Origin: GCA-2718845 sp913041905
Lineage (GTDB): Bacteria > Pseudomonadota > Gammaproteobacteria > GCA-002705445 > GCA-002716945
DNA length: 51,607 bases
Direction of reading: 5' to 3'
Assembly: GCA_913041905.1 (NCBI GenBank)
Contig: CAJWJQ010000001.1
Coordinates: 1-51,607, forward strand
Below are positions 34,183-42,689 of this stretch, piece by piece; position 1 is the first letter of the stretch; every line of letters starts with the position of its first letter. Position numbers and translations under genes: made by a program. The notes below the pieces were generated by a model, which worked only from the letters and a program-made list of their open reading frames with translations, ran no database searches and had not been told where the DNA came from.

Positions 34183-34773
34183 ATGAAAAAAATAATTTTA
34201 TTCACTCTAATGTGTCTTACTATAACATTTAGTTATGGTTGCAGTAAAATAGGAATTAATGAACAAGAGGAAAGAACTTTGATAAAACTTAATACAAATA
34301 AAGGGAATATAATAATTAAATTATTTTCTGAAGACGCTCCAGAAACATCAAAAAATTTTATTAATTATGTAGAAGGTGGAAATTATAATGGCACAGTTTT
34401 TCATAGGGTTATCAATAATTTTATGATTCAGGGCGGAGGGCATCTCTCAGATATGTCTGAGATATCTACAGATCCACCTATCGTTAATGAATCTAATAAT
34501 AATATCAGCAATAAGAAAGGAACTATTGCAATGGCAAGAACAAGTGATCCTAATTCAGCAACATCTCAGTTTTTTATTAATCTTAAAGATAATGATTTTT
34601 TAGATATGAAAAATTCTCCAGATGGTTATGGCTATTGTGTTTTTGGAGAAGTTGTTGAAGGAATAGAAATTGTTGAAAGTATTGGTAATGCAGAAACAGG
34701 CAATAAAGCTGGGCACGCCGATGTACCTTTAGCTGATATTGTTATTGAAAGTGCTGAATTAATCGATAGTTAA
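34183..34773 (+). CDS. ppiB: Cyclophilin-type peptidyl-prolyl isomerase, predicted lipoprotein
   Basis: The C-terminal 165 residues are a bacterial cyclophilin with VFHRVI..FMIQGG, MART.DPNSATSQFFIN and GYCVFGEVVEG, carrying the catalytic Arg (FHR) and Gln. Unlike cytoplasmic PpiB at this locus in E. coli, the 196-aa product starts with a hydrophobic leader ending FSYGC (Cys20). It is therefore probably lipidated and faces the periplasm. The lipobox is imperfect (Tyr at -2). The symbol follows gene position; functionally it is nearer PpiA. lpxH follows after 2 bp. Confidence 0.88.
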   Translation: MKKIILFTLMCLTITFSYGCSKIGINEQEERTLIKLNTNKGNIIIKLFSEDAPETSKNFINYVEGGNYNGTVFHRVINNFMIQGGGHLSDMSEISTDPPIVNESNNNISNKKGTIAMARTSDPNSATSQFFINLKDNDFLDMKNSPDGYGYCVFGEVVEGIEIVESIGNAETGNKAGHADVPLADIVIESAELIDS

Positions 34774-34775
34774 GA

Positions 34776-35498
34776 ATGTCTACTTTATTCATTTCTGATT
34801 TACATCTCGATAATAAAAGACCCAATGTTATAAATTTTTTTATAAATTTTCTTGATAATTTAAATAATGATGTAAAAACTATTTATATACTTGGTGATTT
34901 TGTTGAATATTGGGTTGGCGATGATGACCCTGCTATTGGATTACAAGAAGTATTTAAATTAATTAAAAAAATTTCACAAAATATAAATATATATTTCATG
35001 CATGGAAATAGAGATTTTATGATTTCTAAAAAATATTGTGAAGAAAACGGAATTAAATTATTAAATGATCCAACGGTAATAAACTTATATAATAAAAAAA
35101 TTTTATTAATGCACGGTGACACGTTATGCATTGATGATATAGAATATCAGAAATTTAGACAGATGGTCAGGTCTGAAAAATGGCAAAAAGAAATGCTTAA
35201 AAAATCTTTAAATGAAAGATTATTATTAGCAAAAAATTTAAGAGAAAAAAGTAAAAGTGAAACTGACAATAAAGATGAATTTATAATGGATGTAAATAGT
35301 GAAGAAGTAAAAAAAATTATATTAAAGTATAATGTAGATATTTTAATTCATGGGCATACGCACAGACCTAATATACACAAAATATTTTGTAACAATAAAG
35401 AAGTGAAAAGAATTGTCCTTGGTGATTGGTATGACAAAAGTTATATATTAGAATTAAATCAAGATAAAGTATCTGTATGGAAAAACAACTTATCTTAA
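34776..35498 (+). CDS. lpxH: UDP-2,3-diacylglucosamine diphosphatase
   Basis: LpxH cleaves UDP-2,3-diacyl-sugar to lipid X and UMP, the fourth step of lipid A synthesis, just before LpxB. The 240-aa metallophosphoesterase has D8 and H10 (SDLHLD), D41 (GDFVEYWVGDD), the GNRDF Asn (78), HGDTL and HGHTHRP, all two-metal ligands. With the gnn genes, its substrate is probably the diamino form. It overlaps the convergent recO by 4 bp. Confidence 0.95.
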   Translation: MSTLFISDLHLDNKRPNVINFFINFLDNLNNDVKTIYILGDFVEYWVGDDDPAIGLQEVFKLIKKISQNINIYFMHGNRDFMISKKYCEENGIKLLNDPTVINLYNKKILLMHGDTLCIDDIEYQKFRQMVRSEKWQKEMLKKSLNERLLLAKNLREKSKSETDNKDEFIMDVNSEEVKKIILKYNVDILIHGHTHRPNIHKIFCNNKEVKRIVLGDWYDKSYILELNQDKVSVWKNNLS

Positions 35499-36178
35499 TC
35501 TAAAATATCATAGCTTTTAATCTTTTTTTCGCCAACAAGTCTATTAATAATGCCTTTATTAATTCTTCTAACTTTATTTAATTCTGATATCAAAGAAAAC
35601 TTATGTCTTATAAGATTTAATAAATCAACTCCTGTTATAGAAATATCTAAACTCTTATTGTTTTCTATTTCTTTAAACCCTGCTTGATAATTATAAGAAT
35701 AGTATTTTTCTGGGTTTATACTACCTTCTAGTGAATGGTCTAGTGTTATCTCATAACCAATTTCTCGCAAGAAAAGTACCTCAAATCCTACTATTATGAT
35801 ATCAGATGAATCTTCTGTATTTTTTATATATTCTACATACGATTTATAGAGATCATATAATGAGGAGCATGGTTCATTTCTTGGGGTAAATTTATAAATT
35901 AACTCATTAAAATATAAAATTTCTAGCAGAAATTTTGCGTTAATTAAATTGTCAGTACCAAAAATTTCATATTTAGTTAATATAGGTAAATTAGCATTTG
36001 TAAAATTTAAAAGAAGTTCTCTGGATGGTTGTAATATTGATAAATCTTTTTTTTGCTTAATTCCCTTTGCAAGAACAGAAACAAGTCCTTTCTCTTTAGT
36101 TAATATGTCAAATATCATACTTGTTTCACCATAAGGTCTTGAATGTATGATGAATGAGCTTATAAGATTATTCCTCAA
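35495..36178 (-). CDS. recO: DNA repair protein RecO
   Basis: RecO helps load RecA on gapped DNA with RecR. The 227-aa product has the OB-fold N-terminus (SFIIHSRPYGETSMIFDILT) and the helical C-terminal region. No zinc-finger cysteines are evident, as in E. coli RecO. The start is a TTG whose bases overlap the era stop (TTGA). Synteny rnc-era-recO confirms it. pdxJ, the usual next gene, is missing. Confidence 0.9.
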   Translation of the reverse strand: MRNNLISSFIIHSRPYGETSMIFDILTKEKGLVSVLAKGIKQKKDLSILQPSRELLLNFTNANLPILTKYEIFGTDNLINAKFLLEILYFNELIYKFTPRNEPCSSLYDLYKSYVEYIKNTEDSSDIIIVGFEVLFLREIGYEITLDHSLEGSINPEKYYSYNYQAGFKEIENNKSLDISITGVDLLNLIRHKFSLISELNKVRRINKGIINRLVGEKKIKSYDILD

Positions 36179-37053
36179 TCTATATACCCCACCTCTTTAA
36201 GAAACTTATAATTATTTTTCCAATTTTTTTTAACCACTACCTCTAATGATATATAAAATTTTTTATTATAAATTTTCTCTAAATAGTCTCTAGACTTTAT
36301 TCCAATATTTTTTATCATTAATCCATTTTTACCAATAATGATTTTTTTTTGATTTAATTTTTCTACCACTATTATTCCTTCTACCTTTATCAAACTTTTG
36401 CTAACCTGGAATTTTTCAACATGCACAGCTGTATCATAAGGAACCTCGCTATGAGTTTTGTCATTAATAACCCCACGTATAATTTCCTGAATAGATAATT
36501 TAATTTGTGTATCTGATACTTCAGTTAGTATTCTATTTGTATTTATTGAAGAATTTTTTATCGTGCTAAGTAATTCTGTTGTGCCTTCTTTTGTTTTAAC
36601 AGATATAAAATAAATACTATGACTAAATTTATCTTGTATTTTCTTTTTTATTTCAATTAATTCATCTTTATTTTTTATTAAATCTATTTTATTAACCAAG
36701 ATTATTATTACAAGATTATGATCTTGAGCTAAATTTATAATAGATTGTTCATATGTAAATTCCTTACTATTTACATCTACCATGATAATAAGGAAATCAA
36801 TAAACCCGAGAGTTTTAATATATGAATTTTTCATTGATGATGAAAGTAAATCGGTATTTTTTAATGATATACCGGGCGTATCATATAGAAAAAATTTATT
36901 TTCTTTATAATTAACCTCATGAATTAAATTTAGTCTCGTGGTTTGTAATTTATTACTTTCAGTAGTAACATAATTATTACAAATAAAATTAACTAATGAA
37001 GATTTTCCGGTATTACTTTGCCCCACAATTGCAATATAAATATTATTTTTCAT
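36175..37053 (-). CDS. era: GTPase Era
   Basis: Era is a 16S rRNA-binding GTPase for 30S maturation. The 292-aa product has G1 GQSNTGKS (11-18), G3 DTPG, G4 NKID and a C-terminal KH domain with KKIIIGKNGLMIKNIG. G1 has Gln-Ser where RPNVGKS is more usual, but the lysine and serine that bind GTP are kept. It overlaps rnc by 11 bp and recO by 4 bp. Confidence 0.95.
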   Translation of the reverse strand: MKNNIYIAIVGQSNTGKSSLVNFICNNYVTTESNKLQTTRLNLIHEVNYKENKFFLYDTPGISLKNTDLLSSSMKNSYIKTLGFIDFLIIMVDVNSKEFTYEQSIINLAQDHNLVIIILVNKIDLIKNKDELIEIKKKIQDKFSHSIYFISVKTKEGTTELLSTIKNSSINTNRILTEVSDTQIKLSIQEIIRGVINDKTHSEVPYDTAVHVEKFQVSKSLIKVEGIIVVEKLNQKKIIIGKNGLMIKNIGIKSRDYLEKIYNKKFYISLEVVVKKNWKNNYKFLKEVGYID

Positions 37054-37741
37054 TTTTAATTTTGTTTAATAAAAATTTAGAAGTTTTTTGTTGCCCTTCT
37101 TGTACTGTTGAGCAAATATGACTTGCTAATTTAGGGTCAACATTAATTTTACATGTAATCTCGAATTTTGGCTTGTGCGGAGGACTAGGAAGTCTTTTTG
37201 TTTTATATATAGGCAACGGTTTATTAATAGATTGCATATATTCTTGTAATTTAGTTTTAGGGTCTTTTTCTCCTATTTTATTTTTTTTCTTAAGTAAATC
37301 TTTATAAATATTTTTAATTATTGTTTCTGTTTTAAGATAACCAGCATCTATAAAAAATGCTCCTATAAGGGATTCCATCAAATTAGCAGCTATTGATGTC
37401 CTTAGAGGGGTGTTTGATTTTATTTTTAAATTTTTATACAGCAAAATGTCAGCTAATTTATACTCGTTTGAAAGTTTTGCAATTGATTTTTTACTTACAA
37501 GAATCTGTGTTTCTCTTGATAGCTCGCCTTCATTAGATTTAGGGTATTTTTTAAACAAAAGATTAGAAATAACTATTCTTATAACTGCATCGCCTAAAAA
37601 CTCAAGTCTTTCATAATTTGTTTTACTAAAACTTTTATGTGAAAATGCTTCTAAAAGCAATGTTTCGTTTTTAAAAGTATAATTAAATAATTCTTTAATC
37701 TTTAATTTTACTGAATCTACATCTTTAGTTCTATTAATCAT
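37043..37741 (-). CDS. rnc: Ribonuclease III
   Basis: RNase III cuts double-stranded RNA, including rRNA precursors. The 232-aa product has the signature ERLEFLGDAV (44-53), the second catalytic acidic site (ESLIGAFFIDAGY) and a C-terminal dsRNA-binding domain (about 155-230). It is part of the conserved lepA-lepB-rnc-era-recO operon. Confidence 0.96.
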   Translation of the reverse strand: MINRTKDVDSVKLKIKELFNYTFKNETLLLEAFSHKSFSKTNYERLEFLGDAVIRIVISNLLFKKYPKSNEGELSRETQILVSKKSIAKLSNEYKLADILLYKNLKIKSNTPLRTSIAANLMESLIGAFFIDAGYLKTETIIKNIYKDLLKKKNKIGEKDPKTKLQEYMQSINKPLPIYKTKRLPSPPHKPKFEITCKINVDPKLASHICSTVQEGQQKTSKFLLNKIKNEK

Positions 37742-37744
37742 AAA

Positions 37745-38485
37745 CTAATCTATAGGTAAGCCTATTCTATCAAAAGCTGAGTATGAACTATTAGAGTTCC
37801 AATACATCCATATCATAAAAGCTCTGCCTATTAAATTTTGTTTAGGGACAGGTCCCCAATATCTACTGTCATTACTGTTGTCTCTATTATCTCCAAGAAC
37901 AAAATAAGTGTCCTTTGGAACAACATAAGTAAAATTTTGACCTGGATCAGGATTTTTTGCTATTTTATACCGCTTAATACTATTAGTTTCATTAAATAAT
38001 ATATGATTATGCAATTCATTTTTAAAAATATAATTATCTTCAATTAAAGTTTGTGTGTATTTTTCACCATTTACAAAAACTTCTTTGTTAACATACTTAA
38101 TAGAGTCTCCAGGCAATGCAATAACTCTTTTTATATAATTTATATTTTTATCTTGAGGATATTTGAATACTATTACATCACCATATTTAGGGTCTTCATT
38201 TTCAATTAACGTATAATTAGTCAGAGGTAATTTTATCCCATATTCATACTTCTTCACTAATATAAAATCACCAACAAGCAAGGTTGGTATCATAGAGCCA
38301 GAAGGTATTCTATATGGTTCTACTATGAATGACCTTATGACTAAGACAAAAAATAAAATAGGGAAAAGTGATGCAGTAAAGTTAATTAGCTCAAAACTTT
38401 TAATGTTTTCATTACCTATTTTCATTAAAAGCAGAAATAAACCGCTGGCAAATGTTGCTAATATTAATAATAGTGTAAAATCCAT
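37745..38485 (-). CDS. lepB: Signal peptidase I
   Basis: LepB removes signal peptides at the outer face of the inner membrane. The 246-aa protein has two membrane helices (about 2-21 and 36-52), the catalytic serine S64 (PSGSMIPTL) and general-base lysine K119 (YIKRVIALPGD), then box E GDNRDNSNDSR. It is shorter than the E. coli enzyme (324 aa) but complete in the catalytic core. Confidence 0.95.
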   Translation of the reverse strand: MDFTLLLILATFASGLFLLLMKIGNENIKSFELINFTASLFPILFFVLVIRSFIVEPYRIPSGSMIPTLLVGDFILVKKYEYGIKLPLTNYTLIENEDPKYGDVIVFKYPQDKNINYIKRVIALPGDSIKYVNKEVFVNGEKYTQTLIEDNYIFKNELHNHILFNETNSIKRYKIAKNPDPGQNFTYVVPKDTYFVLGDNRDNSNDSRYWGPVPKQNLIGRAFMIWMYWNSNSSYSAFDRIGLPID

Positions 38486-38486
38486 A

Positions 38487-40274
38487 TTATTTTTTGGGCA
38501 TCATGAATTCATAAAAAGCTTCTTTTGGTATATCAACATTACCAATTTTTTTCATCTTTCTTTTGCCTTCTTTTTGTTTTTCAATCAATTTCATTTTTCT
38601 AGTAGCATCCCCTCCATACAATTTTGCGGTAACATCCTTTCTATAGCCTCGTACAGACGTTGATGCCAATACTTTAGAACCTATGCAGGCTTGTATGGAA
38701 ATCTCAAACATTTGCCTAGGTATTAGATTTTTTAAATTATCAATTAATTGCCTAGCTTTTCTATACGAATCATCTTTATGCATTATTTGTGAGAGAGCAT
38801 CTACTTTTTTCTTATTAACATGAATATCTAATCTTATCATATTACTTTCTTTATAATCGATAATTGTATAGTCATAAGACGCATATCCTTTTGTTAATGA
38901 TTTTAATTTATCGAAAAAATCATAAATTATCTCAGATAAAGGGATCTCAAATATAATCTCAACAGAGTTTGTTCGATATTGTAAATTTTTTTGTTTTCCT
39001 CTTTTATTGATACATAATTCAATAATAGATCCTAAATAATCAGATGGTGTAATTATCTTGATTTCAGCAATAGGTTCCAAAAAATTTTTTATTTGGGTTT
39101 GCTCAGGTAAATCTTTTGGACTTTTAATTTCTAAAAGTTTATTGTTTTTTGTCTCAATTTTATAAGTAACAGATGGTATTGTCATCAAAAAATCTAAATT
39201 GTATTCTCTAAGTAACCTTTCTCTAATAATTTCCATATGTAATAATCCTAAAAAGCCACACCTAAAACCATGTCCTAGCGACAATGAATTTTCTGATTCA
39301 TAGGTAAATGAATTATCATTAAGAGATAATTTATCTAATGCTTTTTTTGAATCTTGATAATTCTTTGAGTCTATGGGATAAAATCCTGAAAAAACTCTTG
39401 GTTGAATTTTTTCAAAACCAGGTAATGCCAATGGTTGTTCTGCTTTATAATCAACTATTGTATCGCCAACTGGTGCTGCATTTAAATTTTTTATAGAAGC
39501 AATTATAAAACCTACATCTCCTACGTCTAACTTATCTAGGTAAGTAATTTTTGGAGTAAAAATACCCACCTTATCAATTATAAATTCTTTCTTATTTGAT
39601 AAGATTTTTATTTTTTGTTTAGGCTTAAGGCTGCCGCTAACAATTTTAACTAACACAACAACTCCTAAATAATTATCAAACCAAGAATCTACAATACATG
39701 CTTTTGCATAATCATCTTGTGATAATTTTGGCGGAGGAATTCTATCAATAACAGCAGGCATAATATTATTGACTCCGAATCCTGTTTTAGCGCTGACCTC
39801 TATAATATCTGCTGAATCAATCTGTAGGAAATCTGAAAGATCATTTTTTACTGACTCTATATTTGCTGATGGTAAGTCAATTTTATTTATTATTGGTATA
39901 ATATTTAAACCTAAGTTAATGGCTAATGATGCGTGGGCAATACTTTGAGCCTCAATTCCTTGGGTAGCATCAACAACTAATAATACACCTTCGCACGCTG
40001 AAAGTGACCTAGACACTTCATATGAAAAATCAACGTGTCCAGGAGTATCTATAATATTAACTTTATATTCTTTACCATTGTCTTTATAAATTAAAGATAC
40101 GGTTTGTGCTTTTATAGTTATTCCTCTTTCTCTCTCAAGAGCCATAGAGTCAAGCATTTGTTCTTGCATCTCTCTAGAATTAATGATTCCATAGTTTTCG
40201 ATTAATCTATCAGCAAGAGTGGATTTTCCGTGGTCAATATGAGCTATTATTGAGATATTCCGTATGTCTTTCAT
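38487..40274 (-). CDS. lepA: Elongation factor 4 (LepA)
   Basis: LepA is a translational GTPase related to EF-G, acting in ribosome assembly and elongation stress. The 595-aa product has G1 AHIDHGKST (11-19), DTPGHVDF, NKIDLP and the unique C-terminal domain ending RMKKIGNVDIPKEAF. Length and motifs are standard. The gap to lepB is one base. Confidence 0.97.
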   Translation of the reverse strand: MKDIRNISIIAHIDHGKSTLADRLIENYGIINSREMQEQMLDSMALERERGITIKAQTVSLIYKDNGKEYKVNIIDTPGHVDFSYEVSRSLSACEGVLLVVDATQGIEAQSIAHASLAINLGLNIIPIINKIDLPSANIESVKNDLSDFLQIDSADIIEVSAKTGFGVNNIMPAVIDRIPPPKLSQDDYAKACIVDSWFDNYLGVVVLVKIVSGSLKPKQKIKILSNKKEFIIDKVGIFTPKITYLDKLDVGDVGFIIASIKNLNAAPVGDTIVDYKAEQPLALPGFEKIQPRVFSGFYPIDSKNYQDSKKALDKLSLNDNSFTYESENSLSLGHGFRCGFLGLLHMEIIRERLLREYNLDFLMTIPSVTYKIETKNNKLLEIKSPKDLPEQTQIKNFLEPIAEIKIITPSDYLGSIIELCINKRGKQKNLQYRTNSVEIIFEIPLSEIIYDFFDKLKSLTKGYASYDYTIIDYKESNMIRLDIHVNKKKVDALSQIMHKDDSYRKARQLIDNLKNLIPRQMFEISIQACIGSKVLASTSVRGYRKDVTAKLYGGDATRKMKLIEKQKEGKRKMKKIGNVDIPKEAFYEFMMPKK

Positions 40275-40310
40275 CTATCTATATGATAGCGAAGCATACT
40301 CAAACATCAA

Positions 40311-41714
40311 TCATTTAGAAATTTTTATTGCTAAAAATAACGGGGTATTATCACGATAAACTAATAGATTCGCTAAAGTATTTTTTGACAAACCATTTAT
40401 TTCTTTTTCAAAATCCTTAGTATTATAAATTGGGTTATTATTTATATGCGTTATTATGTCGTTTACTTTAATTTTTGAGTTATTTAATTGATCAGCAGAA
40501 ATTTTATCTACTTTAACGCCCCCATAGATATTTAGATTTTTTTTCATACTTTCATTAATATCACTTACGGTTAGACCTGATACAGTGGTTTTATCTATCG
40601 TCTTCTCTTTCATGCCCGCAATCATATCATCATCGGGAAGTTCTTCTATTCTAATAAATTTTGTTATAACCTTCTTGTCACGTAATAACTCTATTTTTAC
40701 TGTTGCGTTCACATTTGTTGAGCCAACCATTAATGGTAAATCTTTAGATTTTCTTATTTCTTTATTATCAAACTTAAGTATTATATCTCCTTGTTTCAGT
40801 CCTGCTTTTTCAGCTGGGCTGTTTTCTAAAATTCTTGCAACTACTGCTCCTTTTGCTTTATCCAAACCAAAGCTTTCTGCTAAATCCTTGTCAACTTGTT
40901 GTATAAAAACTCCAAGCCATCCTCTTTTAACTTTTCCATCATCTTTTAATTGTTTATAAACATTGCTAAGTGTTTCTGATGGGATTGCAAAAGAAACACC
41001 CATAAACCCACCAGACCTTGTATATATTTGAGCGTTTACACCAACTACTTCTCCTTGTAAATTAAACAATGGACCACCAGAATTTCCTGGGTTTATTGCA
41101 ACATCGGTTTGAATATAAGGGACATAACTTTCATTTGGTAAGTTTCTTTTTTTCCCACTAACTATACCAGCGGTAACTGTATGATCAAATCCAAATGGTG
41201 ATCCAATAGCTAAAACCCATTCTCCGAGTTTAAGGCTATTGGAATCTCCAATAGAAACAATAGGAAGGTTCTTTGCTTCAACTTTTAAAAGCGCTAAATC
41301 ACTTCTTTCATCTTGTCCAATTAATTTGGCATCTAAAACTGTATCATCACTTAATCTTATTGTTATTTCATCTGCATTAGATACTACATGGTTATTTGTC
41401 ATAATGTAGCCGTCTGTAGATAGTATGAATCCTGAGCCAAAACTTGGGGTTGTTCTAGATTGATTGCCTGGCGGCGGTTTCCCATTAAAGAATTTGTCAA
41501 GAAAAGGTTTAAACTCATCAGGAACATTGGGAACGTTTAATCTAGGATTATTATTTTGGTCAATATTTTTTTTTGCATTTACAATTACAACTGATGGAAT
41601 GTTCTTTTCAACAACTTCTGTAAAATTAGGTAAAGAGTCAGCAGAGAAAATTTTAGTTGGGGTTAAAATTAAAGATATTAATACTATTGCTAAAGGTTTA
41701 AAGAGTTTTTTCAT
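40311..41714 (-). CDS. degP: Periplasmic Do-type serine protease DegP/MucD
   Basis: A trypsin-like HtrA protease and chaperone of the periplasm. The 467-aa precursor has a signal peptide (cleavage near IFSA, 22-25), the triad H109 (TNNHVVSN), D139 (ERSDLALL) and S212 (GNSGGP), and two PDZ domains (about 260-350 and 375-460). Its place after rpoE-rseA matches mucD of Pseudomonas. Only this one HtrA is visible here, so it might also stand in for DegS in starting sigma-E release; that is inference. Confidence 0.94.
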   Translation of the reverse strand: MKKLFKPLAIVLISLILTPTKIFSADSLPNFTEVVEKNIPSVVIVNAKKNIDQNNNPRLNVPNVPDEFKPFLDKFFNGKPPPGNQSRTTPSFGSGFILSTDGYIMTNNHVVSNADEITIRLSDDTVLDAKLIGQDERSDLALLKVEAKNLPIVSIGDSNSLKLGEWVLAIGSPFGFDHTVTAGIVSGKKRNLPNESYVPYIQTDVAINPGNSGGPLFNLQGEVVGVNAQIYTRSGGFMGVSFAIPSETLSNVYKQLKDDGKVKRGWLGVFIQQVDKDLAESFGLDKAKGAVVARILENSPAEKAGLKQGDIILKFDNKEIRKSKDLPLMVGSTNVNATVKIELLRDKKVITKFIRIEELPDDDMIAGMKEKTIDKTTVSGLTVSDINESMKKNLNIYGGVKVDKISADQLNNSKIKVNDIITHINNNPIYNTKDFEKEINGLSKNTLANLLVYRDNTPLFLAIKISK

Positions 41715-42082
41715 TATTTACATTTTATAATTTCTTTATCTTTTAATACCTTTTTATTATCATTTAAATCATTGCATTCAATTTTATTAATCACGTTCTT
41801 AGAAGGTGCTGATAAATCATTCGTAATCGTAGATTTAGTATATCGGACTTGGTTAGTGGTAAAATTTCCTAATACAAATAGAGTAATAGTCGCAAAAACA
41901 AAAACGCTTGCCATCCGTAACCCATATGTCCAAAAATTATTATTATAGATAGAATTATAAGTAGAATATATTTCTACCATTACTTTATCTGAAAAGTTTT
42001 TAGATATTTTTTTAGGATATTCTTTCTTTAACACAGCTTTCACTATTGCTAAATATTCTATTTCTTTCAAATTCTTATTCAT
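41714..42082 (-). CDS. rseA: Short RseA/MucA-like anti-sigma factor
   Basis: This 122-aa single-pass membrane protein is encoded between rpoE and degP, the place of rseA/mucA. A basic N-terminus with helices (FSDKVMVEIYS, cf. the DISSRVM of E. coli RseA) precedes one membrane helix (about 54-73). Only about 49 residues are periplasmic, against about 100 in E. coli. The usual N-terminal LSALMDGE motif is not seen. Two cysteines (C103, C121) are in the periplasmic tail. It overlaps rpoE by 8 bp and degP by 1 bp. Context makes the role likely; sequence support is modest. Confidence 0.7.
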   Translation of the reverse strand: MNKNLKEIEYLAIVKAVLKKEYPKKISKNFSDKVMVEIYSTYNSIYNNNFWTYGLRMASVFVFATITLFVLGNFTTNQVRYTKSTITNDLSAPSKNVINKIECNDLNDNKKVLKDKEIIKCK

Positions 42083-42638
42083 AACTATTTTTTATAATTT
42101 TAATCAAAATTTCTCTAGCCCTATGCAATCTTGATCTAACTGTTCCTATAGGAATACCTATTTTATTTGATATTTCATCATAACTCAAATCATCAATTTC
42201 CCTAAGTTTCACAATCAATTTTAACTCCTCTGGTAGTCCTTCAAAGGTCTTTTCTATTACTTCTGACAGTTCCGACAAATTATAATATTCATCTGGTCTA
42301 TCCCCAACTCCTCTCCTCTCATCAATTAGACAAGTATTTTCAGAAATAGTTTCCTTTTCTTTTACTTTTTCTTTTGAATTTATGTAATTTAATGAGCAAT
42401 TTATTGATATTCTGTGGAGCCAAGAATAGAATTTACTATCAAATCTGAAGCTTTCTAGAGACCTATATGCTTTTAAAAAGGCCTCTTGAGCCACTTCCTC
42501 AGCATCAGAGTAATTTTTTGTATATCTGAAGCACAGATTAATAACACGTATTTGATATTTTTTAACTATTATCTCATATTTGGCCGTATCACCATCTACA
42601 ATGCTTTCTATAATTTCTCTGTCATCATCAATTATCAA
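42075..42638 (-). CDS. rpoE: ECF sigma factor RpoE (sigma-E/AlgU type)
   Basis: RpoE directs the envelope stress regulon. The 187-aa product has region 2 (LCFRYTKNYSDAEEVAQEAFLKAYRSL...FYSWLHRI) and region 4 (LPEELKLIVKLREIDDLSYDEISNKIGIPIGTVRSRLHRARE). Alignment with E. coli sets the start at a TTG (42638), with no ATG or GTG available nearby. nadB diverges after 51 bp, as in E. coli. I see no clear sigma-E-type autoregulatory promoter in that gap. Confidence 0.93.
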   Translation of the reverse strand: MIIDDDREIIESIVDGDTAKYEIIVKKYQIRVINLCFRYTKNYSDAEEVAQEAFLKAYRSLESFRFDSKFYSWLHRISINCSLNYINSKEKVKEKETISENTCLIDERRGVGDRPDEYYNLSELSEVIEKTFEGLPEELKLIVKLREIDDLSYDEISNKIGIPIGTVRSRLHRAREILIKIIKNSYE

Positions 42639-42689
42639 TATAAAATACCCGTTTTTACAAATTTACGATTAGATGATACTTTATTATAT

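Noticed and set aside
36175..37053. Era G1 motif change (GQSNTGKS) as a sign of lost GTPase activity
   Set aside because: The Lys-Ser that bind phosphate, DTPG and NKID are intact, so activity is expected to be normal.
42486..42689. N-terminal extension of nadB by 68 codons
   Set aside because: The extension runs antisense into rpoE and has no NadB similarity; the ATG at 42690 gives the standard 540-aa protein.
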